From positions 1 to 46,823 of the forward strand of contig JBLWGC010000226.1 of NCBI GenBank assembly GCA_048772705.1: a stretch of 46,823 nucleotides of DNA, read 5' to 3'. The DNA comes from Leidyana gryllorum EB-2025a (taxonomy: Eukaryota > Apicomplexa). The notes beneath the pieces were generated by a model. The model worked only from the letters and a program-made list of their open reading frames with translations. It did no database searches and was not told where the DNA came from. This document shows positions 36,033-43,382 of the stretch, one piece after another. The first letter of the stretch is position 1. Each line of letters starts with the position of its first letter. The position numbers were made by a program, and so were the translations under genes.

Positions 36033-36062
36033 AGGACCCGGGTACGATTCCCGGTCTTGGAG
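36033..36062 (+). pseudogene. tRNA-Asp 3' fragment
   Basis: ACCCGGGTACGATTCCCGG and TCTTGGAG are the T-arm and acceptor of Asp; the rest is deleted. Confidence 0.5.
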
Positions 36063-36115
36063 ACACTTAGTTTTTCCGCTTTAGATTTCGTGGTGCTCAC
36101 CTGAAAAATGCGACT

Positions 36116-36188
36116 TACAGCCACCGAGGATCGAACTCGGGACCTTCTGCGTGTTAAGCAGACGTCGTGACCACTAGACCATGGCTGC
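36116..36188 (-). tRNA. tRNA-Val(AAC)
   Basis: Complete 73-nt gene as at 11400, loop TTAACAC. Confidence 0.93.
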
Positions 36189-36251
36189 AGCGAAGGTCCC
36201 GCAGACCACGAGAAGTGGCGAGGCTTCACGGAAAAGTGAAGACCAGTTTCG

Positions 36252-36323
36252 AGGTCGCGCCGGGAATCGAAGCTAGGTCGGGAGATTTAGAGTCTCCAGT
36301 GCTAACCACTACACCACGTAACC
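36252..36323 (-). tRNA. Gln-bodied tRNA with amber anticodon CTA
   Basis: Body and acceptor GGTTACG/CGCGACC are Gln, stem GGAGA/TCTCC is perfect and the loop CTCTAAA reads CTA, complementary to UAG. The T-stem CTAGC/CCCGG has two mismatches, so expression or folding may be weak. Sister at 11536 reads CCA. Confidence 0.72.
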
Positions 36324-36430
36324 GTTTCAGTCCTTCCCAAAAAAGAGTTGGTAGAGCCATCCGGACTAGCGCTCCTCAACTGGACACATGCAACACGCGT
36401 CTCTCTACTGACCTTTGAAATATTGTAATC

Positions 36431-36499
36431 GGCTCTTGTGTCTTAGTCGGCAGAGTGTGTGTTTGTAAAATACAAACTCGGAAATCCGGGCTCAGAGGC
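36431..36499 (+). pseudogene. tRNA-Asn-like relic
   Basis: GGCTCTTGTGTCTTAGTCGGC then TTTGTAAAATAC; no usable anticodon arm. Confidence 0.45.
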
Positions 36500-36590
36500 A
36501 ACCTTCACACATACTGCGATGCCCAGGTCTACGAGGCACAATTATCTCAGCTCGGGAAATAAATAGCGGCAGGTGAAGCCGTACGAAGTT

Positions 36591-36663
36591 TGGACGACCT
36601 GGGCATCGATCCCAGTACCTCTCGCATGCTAAGCGAGCGCTCTACCATTTGAGCTAGTCGCCC
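36591..36663 (-). tRNA. tRNA-Ala(AGC)
   Basis: Complete 73-nt gene with loop TTAGCAT and intact stems. Lies just outside the LTR. Confidence 0.95.
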
Positions 36664-36746
36664 GTTGTGCAGATTCCATCGATTTTTTTGTTCTCAACAT
36701 CGTATGACCACTCTCTCGATTGTACTCAGCGGGTTGCTCGACCGAC

Positions 36747-37560
36747 TGTTATATCCGCAGTCGGGCGTACGACCGGATTCAAGGTAGCACAAGCGACATG
36801 AACTGATCAAGAACATGAACTGATCAGCTGAAGAGCTAAGCTTAGTGTGGTAGTGCTGTCGTAGGGCGAGTGGATCAGCAGGCTCGACTCCGAGTCCCGG
36901 TTCAACCTATGAGTGTGTCCCATAACTATCGGGTGCCTCACTATCGGGTTCCGGATTCTGACTCTATGTGATTCCGCCAGTGGGATGAACATCCATCTAG
37001 ATACTTCCCTACATATTTGGCACTTATATAGGGAGTACCTCTGAAAAGGGGGACGACCTATCACCTACGGAATCCCTGCTACCACTACCACGCCCGTGCC
37101 CTACTACGACCTACACACACGCCCGCTACCACACGCTACCGTCCCGACTACGACCCTTGGCCCTACAGTCACCTCCCGGCGTACTCTACCTCGCCCTCAG
37201 GACGTACGCCTCGACGACCCGACTAGGGTCCGGACTCTAGCTGGTATTGGGGTTTTGGCTCGACGCTACGGCTACAGCTACTACTCAGTTGGACAGCCCT
37301 AGGCTGGACGACGCCAGCGTAGAGTCGCAGCGGACGGCGAGAGGACACGGACACAGGACCGACGGTCAGAGTTCTACAACAACAGGATACAAGAAGTCTT
37401 TTCCCCGGAAGACTCAGGTAGTCCTCGTGTTGTCTTTTCCGTGTGCGGCTCGTCCGCAATGCATGAAATATTTCTTCCAACTATGTCCTTCAGAATACCC
37501 GGGACGGAGGGTCCGGACGACAAGCCATCGTTCTGGAGAGTGGGAGCACGGCAAATAACA
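36747..37560. mobile_element. Solo LTR of an LTR retrotransposon (fossil)
   Basis: An 814-bp element begins TGTTATATCC and ends AAATAACA, the TG...CA form of LTRs with 5-bp inverted ends. It is flanked by the 5-bp target duplication CCGAC (36742-36746 and 37561-37565). A TATATA lies near 37025. No internal gag-pol region is present. The insertion sits about 10 bp upstream of a tRNA-Pro gene, as Ty3-type elements favour, but the superfamily cannot be fixed from an LTR alone. Near-identity with 45677-46490 suggests recent duplication. Confidence 0.85.
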
Positions 37561-37569
37561 CCGACAGCC

Positions 37570-37641
37570 GGCTGTTTGGTCTAGTGGTATGATTCTTCCT
37601 TCGGGTGGAAGAAGTCCTGGGTTCGATTCCCAGAACAGCCC
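37570..37641 (+). tRNA. tRNA-Pro(CGG)
   Basis: Complete 72-nt gene with CTTCC-TTCGGGT-GGAAG. An LTR lies immediately upstream and its target duplication ends 4 bp before the gene, so native 5' flank is lost; the internal A and B boxes are untouched. Confidence 0.95.
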
Positions 37642-37722
37642 CGTTGGTTGTCGGTTGACCCGACGCTCTATCTCATCTCAAGATGGTACGGCTCTCGTCC
37701 AAAGCTGCAGCTGAGGAAGTTG

Positions 37723-37794
37723 TCCACTGTAGTCTAAGTGGCTAGGTTATGCGGCTCTCACCCGTACATCCGGGTTCAAGACCCGGCAGTGGAA
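37723..37794 (+). tRNA. tRNA-Glu(CTC)
   Basis: Loop CTCTCAC. One base is lost in the variable region, and the stem is TGCGG/CCGTA. T-arm CCGGG/CCCGG intact. 72 nt. Confidence 0.82.
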
Positions 37795-37862
37795 GCTACT
37801 CGAGCAAAGTGCCCCAGTAATCCCCGTCAATAGTAACTGATTCTTGATCTTCGGCCTGGATT

Positions 37863-37934
37863 GCCTTCTTAGCTTAGTGGCAGAGCATTCGCTTAGTAAG
37901 CGAAAGGTCGCCGGTTCGATTCCGGCAGAAGGCT
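37863..37934 (+). tRNA. tRNA-Thr(AGT)
   Basis: Complete 72-nt gene; D-loop AGTGGCAG has one change. Loop TTAGTAA. Confidence 0.93.
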
Positions 37935-37997
37935 CGACTGCATCGACTAGGCACCTGCAAAGCTTAAAGTCTCTCAAGCTCCAATCATCGTAGCTGA

Positions 37998-38073
37998 GCC
38001 TCGTAGCTCAGCCAGCAGAGGGTAAGTCTCGTAGCCACAAAGTCGCAGACTGGAACCTGCCAGTACCTGAGGC
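37998..38073 (+). pseudogene. Asn-like tRNA relic
   Basis: GCCTCGTAGCTCAGCCAGCAGAG starts well. The anticodon arm is GTAAGTCTCGTAGCCAC, and the T-arm is GCAGACTGGAACCTGC. Confidence 0.45.
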
Positions 38074-38133
38074 ACCCACTAGCTCAACGCAAGCAGCGGC
38101 CGGGTCTCGGGGTGCTGAAGCTCTTACTCAAGT

Positions 38134-38204
38134 GCACTTGTGGTCCAAGGGTAGGATGCGAGCTTCCTATGCTCGCAGCCCGGGTTCGAGTCCCGGCAGG
38201 TGCA
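38134..38204 (+). tRNA. Gly-bodied tRNA with Arg anticodon CCT
   Basis: Acceptor GCACTTG/CAGGTGC, D-arm and T-arm are those of Gly-CCC (24144). CGAGC-TTCCTAT-GCTCG reads CCT, one base from CCC. All stems pair and both promoter boxes are intact. No ordinary Arg-CCT was seen in the window. Confidence 0.85.
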
Positions 38205-38283
38205 GCCGATCGTACAGACTTGACCATGGCAGCAACGATATTTTCAACATTCCGGGGCGAAGAGCAATGCACTTTAGACTGCT

Positions 38284-38355
38284 TGTCCGAGCCAGGAATC
38301 GAGCCTGGGTTTGCACGGCCACAACGTGCTGTCCTAACCACTAGACGACTCGGAC
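38284..38355 (-). tRNA. tRNA-His(GTG)
   Basis: Complete 72-nt gene, GCACG-TTGTGGC-CGTGC. T-stem CCAGG/CCTGG with loop CTCGATT. Acceptor perfect. Confidence 0.94.
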
Positions 38356-38454
38356 AACCTTTGAGCGAGGCTGTAGATGTAGCGAAGCATCGATCAGGGT
38401 GGAAAGGAACAGGAGTGTCAGACGAACTACGTTGTAAGAAGTCCACTCCTCAAC

Positions 38455-38533
38455 TCCCGGCGGGACGGAATTTGCTCGTCGAATATTTGACGCCACCACT
38501 ACAATCAGATGGGTTGTAATGTAAGCACCCCGG
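38455..38533 (-). pseudogene. tRNA-Tyr(GTA)-like relic with intron
   Basis: ATCTGATTGTAG, TGGTGGC insert and a rearranged T-arm, inverted relative to 13251. Confidence 0.5.
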
Positions 38534-38653
38534 GCCGTGAGAGTACTTCGGGGCGGTACACCGCACCCAGAACGACATCTTCAACCCCAAAAGCCTCCCT
38601 TCTCGAGACTTCACGAACAGGAAACGTGTAAAGTGGCGAGCCAAGAACACTCC

Positions 38654-38733
38654 GGCAAGATGGCCAAGTGGTCCAAGGCGCTGTGTTAAGGCCGCGGTCC
38701 GAAAGGGCGTGGGTTCGAATCCCACTCTTGTCA
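38654..38733 (+). tRNA. tRNA-Leu(AAG)
   Basis: CTGTG-TTAAGGC-CGCGG gives AAG; B box GGTTCGAATCC intact; acceptor perfect. A-box GGCCAAGTGG. 80 nt. Confidence 0.92.
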
Positions 38734-38801
38734 GCCGTTGTATCGGCCCTCGGTCAGCCACTGGATGCAATAGGTCTTCCATGTAGAGCGGATGAGCGGA
38801 T

Positions 38802-38874
38802 GGGCGGCTAGCTCAGATGGTAGGGCGCTCGCTTCGCATGCGAGAGGTATTGGGATCGATACCCAGGTCGTCCA
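38802..38874 (+). tRNA. tRNA-Ala(CGC)
   Basis: Loop TTCGCAT, T-loop GGGATCGATACCC, acceptor GGGCGGC/GTCGTCC. D-arm GGTAGGGC. 73 nt. Confidence 0.92.
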
Positions 38875-38887
38875 AAGTACGTACGGC

Positions 38888-38945
38888 TGCACGTGGCGGG
38901 ATCCAAACAAACTTACATCTTTGAAGGGTCGCGGACCACAAGTGC
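38888..38945 (-). pseudogene. tRNA-Gly(TCC)-like relic
   Basis: Inverted copy of 12840/30328, with GCACTTGTGGTCCGCGACCC and a lost T-arm. Confidence 0.55.
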
Positions 38946-38989
38946 CATTCGGAGAGCAGCGCAGTCAGTGTTTAGTGTGCCTCTGAAAC

Positions 38990-39062
38990 CGGTCCTGGCA
39001 GGTGTCGAACCTGCGACTTTGTGGTTAACAGCCACACGCTCTGCCGACTGAGCTACAAGACC
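38990..39062 (-). tRNA. tRNA-Asn(GTT)
   Basis: TGTGG-CTGTTAA-CCACA; acceptor GGTCTTG/CAGGACC. T-loop TTCGACA. 73 nt, G73. Confidence 0.93.
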
Positions 39063-39176
39063 CAGCTACAATGGTTCAGAGGTTAGTATAGAGATCCTCC
39101 TTTTTCTACCGCAGGATTCTGCAATCACGTCTTGTCAAGACGGTGCTCTCGGCCGAAGCCCCAACTCAACCACTCG

Positions 39177-39249
39177 TCCACTGTAGTCTGAGTGGCTAGG
39201 ATATGCGGCTTCTGCCCGCACGATCCGGGTACAAGTCCCGGGAGTGGAA
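39177..39249 (+). tRNA. Glu-bodied tRNA with Arg anticodon TCT, B box damaged
   Basis: Acceptor TCCACTG and D-arm are Glu. TGCGG-CTTCTGC-CCGCA reads TCT through changes at 35, 36 and 37. The T-loop is TACAAGT and the acceptor 3' strand GAGTGGA, so decay is likely. Confidence 0.65.
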
Positions 39250-39332
39250 ATCCAGCTCATTGTTCCACCGGTCGAACGGATGCAGGGCTCCACCCAACGG
39301 CAAATAGGGTGTAACTCAGTTCAGAGCTTCGT

Positions 39333-39405
39333 TGCCGCCCGCGGGGCTCGAACCCGCGACTTCCAGATCTTCAGTCTGGCGCTCTCCCAACTGAGCTACC
39401 GAGGC
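39333..39405 (-). tRNA. Phe(GAA)/Lys chimeric tRNA
   Basis: Inverted copy of 19564: Phe 5' half with CTGAAGA loop, Lys T-arm GCGGG/CCCGC and GGGCGGC 3' strand. Confidence 0.8.
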
Positions 39406-39485
39406 ACTAGGTAGTCATGGAAGGCGGTGAAAATAAGCACTTACCGCGGCCGGCCACTCCTCGCCTCACGCCGGAATCGACAGTT

Positions 39486-39557
39486 GCCAACTTGCCCGAG
39501 TGGGGAAGGGGGGTAGATTTGAATTCTACTGGGCCTGGACAGATCCAGTAGTTGTCG
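39486..39557 (+). pseudogene. tRNA-Ser(TGA), T-arm deleted
   Basis: Inverted copy of 19412. Loop TTTGAAT keeps TGA; the B box is missing. Confidence 0.65.
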
Positions 39558-39632
39558 TGCGATGTGGTTGGAGGGTTAAACACCAACTCACGCTTGAATT
39601 TCTGAATGGTGGAAAAGCAACCATGTGTCATC

Positions 39633-39703
39633 TGCATCTGCCGGGAATCGAACCCGGGTCGTCTCAATGGCAACGAGACATTCTACCACTAGACCACAGA
39701 TGC
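39633..39703 (-). tRNA. tRNA-Gly(GCC)
   Basis: Loop TTGCCAT with stem TCTCG/TGAGA; B box and acceptor perfect. 71 nt. Confidence 0.92.
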
Positions 39704-39783
39704 GTGACACCTTGTTGTTGAAGCTCGTACACGGTAACGGCCGTTTTCTGAACGAATGGAATGTCCGTGGCGTGTTCAGAGCG

Positions 39784-39855
39784 TCCGAGATAGTATAGTG
39801 GTTAGTATTTCCGCCTGTCACGCGGAAGACCCGGGTTCGATTCCCGGTCTCGGAG
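39784..39855 (+). tRNA. tRNA-Asp(GTC)
   Basis: Complete 72-nt gene with consensus A and B boxes and loop CTGTCAC. Confidence 0.95.
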
Positions 39856-39910
39856 CACAGTTGATCTCGCTTAAGATTGTCTTTTTTGGTGCCCGCTGAA
39901 AGTTGCGAGC

Positions 39911-39983
39911 TACAGCCACCGAGGATCGAACTCGGGACCTTCTGCGTGTTAAGCAGACGTCGTAACCACTAGACCATGGCTGC
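39911..39983 (-). tRNA. tRNA-Val(AAC)
   Basis: Complete 73-nt gene, loop TTAACAC, convergent with the Asp gene, as in other modules. Confidence 0.94.
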
Positions 39984-40047
39984 ATGGATGGTCCCCGCAG
40001 CCCAAGAGAAGTGGCGAAGCTTCAGGGAGTAGTGAGGACCAGTTCAA

Positions 40048-40117
40048 GGGTCGCGCCGGGATCGAACCCAGGTCGGAAAATCCAAAGTGTCGAGTGCTAA
40101 CCACCAAGGACGCAACC
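40048..40117 (-). pseudogene. tRNA-Gln(TTG), damaged
   Basis: Loop CTTTGGA keeps TTG, but the stem CGACA/TTTTC does not pair, the D-arm is changed (GTCCTTGGTGG), and one T-arm base is lost. 70 nt. Confidence 0.65.
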
Positions 40118-40210
40118 GGTTCAGCCCATCCCAGAAGAGTCGGACTAGCGCTTCCTCAACTGGACACATGCAACACGGGTCTCTCTACTAACCTCTGAAG
40201 TATTGTAACT

Positions 40211-40257
40211 GGCTTTTGTATACAGCCCCCAGCGTAAAGAGTTGGATTCGAGTCGGC
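40211..40257 (+). pseudogene. tRNA-like relic (possible Asn)
   Basis: GGCTTTTGTATACAGCCCCC occupies the same place after Gln as at 25613; isotype unclear. Confidence 0.3.
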
Positions 40258-40308
40258 CAAAATCCCCAGTTCAATCATTGAAGCAGATGCGCTCTCCCCG
40301 AATGCTAC

Positions 40309-40390
40309 CGACAAGGGTGAGATTCGAACTCACGCGGGTAGAACCCAACGGCTTAGCAGGCCGTCGCCTTAACCACTCGGCCACCTTGCC
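40309..40390 (-). tRNA. tRNA-Ser(GCT)
   Basis: Complete 82-nt gene; loop CTGCTAA on ACGGC/GCCGT; variable arm TTGGGTTCTACCCGC; T-arm GTGAG/CTCAC. Confidence 0.94.
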
Positions 40391-40556
40391 GAGAGTGGAA
40401 CGGGCTACGCCTTCCATCGGGAATCCCGTGCGAATTGGTAGTGCTCCTTCTCCGTGCAGAAAGGTCTGAGCGGCCGCTTCAATCCCAGTCATGGGGTTTT
40501 GCTGAACACATCAGTCGGCTCCTTTGGCTAGTGACTGTTCACCTCAACTCTGAAGC

Positions 40557-40630
40557 GGTCGCGTATTTCAGGCGGCCAGAGCGTGAGCCTAATGAGTTCT
40601 GAGTCCGCGGTTGGAGCCCGTGCGTGACCA
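40557..40630 (+). pseudogene. tRNA-Ile(AAT), decayed
   Basis: GGTCGCG/CGTGACC acceptor intact and CTAATGA loop present. D-arm (TTTCAGGCGGCCAGAGC) and B box (GGTTGGAGCCC) are damaged; the anticodon stem TGAGC/GTTCT is broken. Confidence 0.6.
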
Positions 40631-40730
40631 AGTGAGTGCATCTCTGATACAGCTTCGCCCTGTACCCGAGGAAGGCCCAAGATTCAACGATCAATACGAA
40701 TGGAATTTGTTACTAAGTCCGAGCTTCGTC

Positions 40731-40770
40731 GCCGCCCCAAGTCCGTCGATAGAGCTCAAGACTCAATGGT
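40731..40770 (+). pseudogene. tRNA-Lys 5' relic
   Basis: GCCGCCCCAAGTCCGTCGAT and AGAGCTCAAGACTC are Lys up to the anticodon, then lost. Confidence 0.45.
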
Positions 40771-40840
40771 GGAGAGTCCTAGTCAAACTTGCTGAACCGT
40801 ATGTGGAGCCACTGGCCGCAAAATGCCGAGTTGAACAGGT

Positions 40841-40922
40841 GGCAACTTGCCCGAGTGGTTAAGGGGGTAGACTAGAAATCTACTGGGCCTGGCCCGCGCT
40901 GGTTCAAATCCAGCAGTTGTCG
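40841..40922 (+). tRNA. tRNA-Ser(AGA)
   Basis: Complete 82-nt gene with loop CTAGAAA and normal T-loop TTCAAAT, unlike its copy at 26286. Confidence 0.94.
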
Positions 40923-40986
40923 TGCGATGTGGTGGAAATGATGCAATTCCCAGCATCAAAAACTCATATGGGTCGAGACAGGGAAT

Positions 40987-41057
40987 GCCTCCTTAGCTTA
41001 GGGGCAGAGCATTCGCTTTGTAAGCGAAAGGTCGCTGTTCGATTCCGGCAGGAGGCT
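40987..41057 (+). tRNA. tRNA-Thr(TGT)
   Basis: GCCTCCT/AGGAGGC perfect, TTCGC-TTTGTAA-GCGAA gives TGT. One base missing in the T-stem (GCTGTTCGATTCCGGC). 71 nt. Confidence 0.84.
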
Positions 41058-41098
41058 TCAGTCATTAGCCTAAACATGGTTGCGATCCTCTGCCCGCA

Positions 41099-41139
41099 TT
41101 TCGGACGGCGGCTTGCACACAGCACTCGGCCATCTTGCC
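41099..41139 (-). pseudogene. tRNA-Leu relic
   Basis: Direct copy of 26546, acceptor and partial anticodon stem only. Confidence 0.5.
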
Positions 41140-41234
41140 GGAGTGTTCTTGGCTCGCCGTTCCACCCATTTCCTCTCGGTGAAATCTCAAAATGCGAGGA
41201 CTTCTGGGGTTGGAGGCCGGCGAGTTTACTAGCG

Positions 41235-41306
41235 TCCGAGATATTATAGTGGTCAGTATTTCCGCCTGTCACGCGGGATACCCTGGTTCGATTCCCGGTC
41301 TCGGGA
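41235..41306 (+). tRNA. tRNA-Asp(GTC)
   Basis: Loop CTGTCAC. A box TATTATAGTGG, variable loop GATAC, acceptor 3' TCTCGGG: several single changes. 72 nt. Confidence 0.82.
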
Positions 41307-41361
41307 CACAGATGGCTTCGCTGAAGATTCTCTCTTTTAGTTCTCGCTGAACGTCGCGAGC

Positions 41362-41435
41362 TACAGCCACCGAGGACCGAACTCGGGACCTTTTGGGTGT
41401 TGAGCAGACGTCGTAACCACTATACCGTTGACTGC
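41362..41435 (-). tRNA. tRNA-Val(AAC), damaged
   Basis: Loop TCAACAC has C33 with anticodon AAC. Extra base in the acceptor 5' strand (GCAGTCAACGG), T-loop TTCGGTC. 74 nt; probably not functional. Confidence 0.6.
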
Positions 41436-41499
41436 ATGAATGGGCCCCGCAGCCCAAGAGGAGTGGCGAAGTTTTACGGAGCAGTGAAGACCAGTTCCA

Positions 41500-41570
41500 A
41501 GGTCGCGCCGGAAATCGAACCCAGGTCGGGAGATTCAGAGTCTCCAGTGCTAACCACTCACCACGCAACC
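41500..41570 (-). tRNA. tRNA-Gln(CTG)
   Basis: GGAGA-CTCTGAA-TCTCC; acceptor perfect; D-arm is one base short (GTGGTGAGTGG). T-stem CTGGG/TCCGG. 71 nt. Confidence 0.83.
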
Positions 41571-41755
41571 GCTTCAGCCCATCCCAGAAGAGTCGGTAGA
41601 ACTATCCGGACTAGCCCTTTCTCAAATGAACACACGCAACACGAGTCTCTCTACTGACCGCTGAAATAATTAATTGGCTCCTGTATATAGCGCCCAGCGT
41701 AGAGCGTTCTATTTGAGTCGGACAATCATTGAAGCACGCTCTCCGCGAATGCTAC

Positions 41756-41854
41756 CGACAAGGGTGAGATTCGAACTCACGCGAGATTCGAACTCACGCG
41801 GGTGGAACCCAACGGCTTAGCAGGCCGCCGCCTTAACCGCTCGGCCACCTTGCC
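41756..41854 (-). tRNA. tRNA-Ser(GCT) with duplicated T-arm segment
   Basis: As 40309 but 99 nt, because a 17-nt stretch (GCGTGAGTTCGAATCTC) occurs twice in tandem. It therefore has two B boxes. Either copy could form the T-arm, and the spare would enlarge the variable region. Confidence 0.85.
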
Positions 41855-41884
41855 GAGAGTGTAACTGATTACATCCTCCCTCGG

Positions 41885-41945
41885 GAAGGAAACGAATCGG
41901 CGACCTTTCGCTTACTAAGCGAATGCTCCCCTAAGCTAAGAAAGC
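41885..41945 (-). pseudogene. tRNA-Thr(AGT), truncated
   Basis: Anticodon arm perfect (TTAGTAA). D-arm lacks three bases, the 3' acceptor is gone and the T-arm is cut to CCGATTCG. Confidence 0.6.
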
Positions 41946-42013
41946 AATACAGGCCGCAGATCACGAATGAGTCACTGTTGAGGGGGATTACTGGAGCACT
42001 TCGCTCAAGTAGC

Positions 42014-42086
42014 TTCCACTGCCGGGACTTGAACCCGGATCATGCGGGTGAGAGCCGCATATCCTAGCCACTTAGACTACAGTGGA
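42014..42086 (-). tRNA. tRNA-Glu(CTC)
   Basis: Complete 73-nt gene with loop CTCTCAC; variable region CATGA. All stems intact. Confidence 0.93.
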
Positions 42087-42173
42087 CAACTTCTTCAGCT
42101 GCAGCTTTGGACGAAAGCCGTACCATCTCGAGATGAGATCTTTTTGCACTTCCCCAGATTTGAAACCGCCTCG

Positions 42174-42222
42174 TATCGAGCGCGCCTCGTCTCAATGGCA
42201 CGGAAACATTCGAGCCCTTGAC
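42174..42222 (-). pseudogene. tRNA-Gly relic
   Basis: GAATGTTTCCGTGCCATTGAG and GACGAGGCGC vaguely match Gly-GCC anticodon and variable arms; ends are unrecognisable. Confidence 0.3.
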
Positions 42223-42279
42223 CGCATTTATTTCCAGTCCCAATGGCTTCACTCACTCTTTTGAATCTTGGTCGTGAAT

Positions 42280-42351
42280 GGTTCCGTGTCGTAGTGGTTA
42301 GCACTGGAGACTTTGAATCTCCCGACCTCGGTTCGATTCCCGGCGGGACCT
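42280..42351 (+). tRNA. tRNA-Gln(TTG)
   Basis: GGAGA-CTTTGAA-TCTCC, acceptor GGTTCCG/CGGGACC perfect (a covarying version of GGTTGCG/CGCGACC), D-arm GTCGTAGTGGTTAGCAC. The covariation suggests selection for pairing. 72 nt. Confidence 0.92.
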
Positions 42352-42415
42352 CGCAACTAGTCATCACTACGTCTTTAAACTTCGCAACTTCTCTTGGTCT
42401 GCGGAAAGCTTTCAT

Positions 42416-42488
42416 GCAGCCATGGTCTAGTGGTTACGACGTCTGCTTAACACGCAGAAGGTCCCGACTTCGATCCTCGGTGGCTGTA
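42416..42488 (+). tRNA. tRNA-Val(AAC)
   Basis: Complete 73-nt gene, loop TTAACAC. T-loop CTTCGATCC has one change next to the stem. Confidence 0.92.
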
Positions 42489-42536
42489 GCTCGAACATGT
42501 GAAGTGAGCTCCACCCAAAGCGAGGAAACGTGCTGT

Positions 42537-42572
42537 CTTCGAGACAGGGCATCGAACCCGCGTCTTCCGCGT
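42537..42572 (-). pseudogene. tRNA-Asp 3' half
   Basis: CGCGGAAGACGCGGGTTCG and CCTGTCTCGAAG are Asp; the D-arm and anticodon are deleted. Confidence 0.5.
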
Positions 42573-42648
42573 CTTCAACCCTAGAAGTCTTCCTTCTCGA
42601 GAACTTCACGGACAAAAACCGCGTGGAGCGACGAACCAACAAGACTGC

Positions 42649-42728
42649 GGCAAGATGGCCGAGTGGTCTAAGGGGCTGTGTTCAGGCCGCAGTCCGAAAG
42701 GGCGTGGGTTCGAATCCCACTCTTGTCA
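42649..42728 (+). tRNA. tRNA-Leu(CAG)
   Basis: Complete 80-nt gene, loop TTCAGGC, D-arm GTCTAAGGGG. B box perfect. Confidence 0.93.
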
Positions 42729-42733
42729 GCCCG

Positions 42734-42779
42734 AACGGTAAAGCGCTCGCTGCGCATGGGTCGGTACCCAGGTCGTCCA
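42734..42779 (+). pseudogene. tRNA-Ala(CGC), 5'-truncated
   Basis: GAACGGTAAAGCGCTCGC, loop TGCGCAT and GGTCGTCCA are Ala; the 5' acceptor is missing, and the T-arm is shortened (GGTCGGTACCCA). Joined directly to the preceding Leu gene. Confidence 0.6.
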
Positions 42780-42871
42780 ATCTTACCGGAACTCGAGTTT
42801 GGCACCGCGGAGCACCCCGGATCTGCTTCCACAGAGAGGAAACGCGTGGTTGGCGGGAGCGTCACCGAGCT

Positions 42872-42951
42872 GGCAACATGGCCGAGTGGTCTGAGGGCAC
42901 GTGCGCAAGCCGCGGTCCGAATGGGCGTTCGTTCGAATCCCACTCTTGTCA
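42872..42951 (+). tRNA. tRNA-Leu, loop reading CAA with G33
   Basis: Body of the Leu-CAG family (80 nt, variable arm CCGAATGGG, T-arm intact) but loop CGCAAGC, so the anticodon reads CAA with G33. Acceptor GGCAACA/TCTTGTC has one mismatch. Possibly decaying. Confidence 0.65.
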
Positions 42952-43015
42952 GTCGTTGAATAGGCAGTCGGTCCCCTAAGTTCACTGATAGACCGTCGTT
43001 CAAGCTACATACGGC

Positions 43016-43086
43016 TGCACCTGCCGGGACTCGAACCCGGGTTACGACCTTGGAAGGGTCGCATCTTACCCTTAGACCACAAGTGC
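43016..43086 (-). tRNA. tRNA-Gly(TCC)
   Basis: Complete 71-nt gene, CGACC-CTTCCAA-GGTCG, acceptor GCACTTG/CAGGTGC. Confidence 0.94.
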
Positions 43087-43160
43087 ATTTGCGAAAGAGC
43101 CGCAGCACCCCGAGAGATTCGGGCGATTTCTGCGTCGAGCTGTCTGCAACCTACAAAAAA

Positions 43161-43219
43161 CGGACTGTTCGGGAATCGAATCGAACACTCCCCCAGGCGA
43201 GGGAAGAATATACCACTAG
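43161..43219 (-). pseudogene. tRNA-Pro relic
   Basis: CTAGTGGTATATTCTTCCC and a GAACAGTCCG end are Pro; the anticodon arm and T-arm (GATTCGATTCC duplicated part) are disarranged. Confidence 0.5.
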
Positions 43220-43309
43220 CACTTCAACTCGACATGGGCGGCAGTGGCTGCCCATACAGCTAGCAAGCTTGCCTCGGCCAAAACGGAACGGATTCCGAGT
43301 GAGAGGCTG

Positions 43310-43382
43310 TGGTGCGGATGGAACTCGAACCCACAACTCCCGGTTCCGAAGACCGATGCCCTATCCATCAGGCCACCGCACC
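43310..43382 (-). tRNA. tRNA-Arg(TCG)
   Basis: GGTGCGG/CCGCACC perfect acceptor, D-arm GCCTGATGGATAGGGC, CTTCGGA loop gives TCG, T-arm GTGGG/TTCCAT with changes. Unlike 22272 this is a distinct Arg family. 73 nt. Confidence 0.88.

Larger units (their letters stand above)
36420..37940. repeat. Inverted-repeat arm carrying a solo LTR (partner 45290-46823)
   Basis: Asn relic, Ala, LTR, Pro, Glu and Thr recur in reverse order at 45290-46823, with coordinates summing to about 83237. The arm continues past the right window edge. Confidence 0.9.

Noticed and set aside
36807-37558. Open frames of 85-103 codons inside the LTRs as a possible gene.
   Set aside because: They lie wholly inside a non-coding-type LTR, show no capsid, polymerase or other domain, and appear again only because the LTR is duplicated.
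42174-42222. A possible functional Gly tRNA near 42.2 kb.
   Set aside because: Only scattered matches to Gly arms remain and neither acceptor strand can be found; it is kept as a low-confidence relic.
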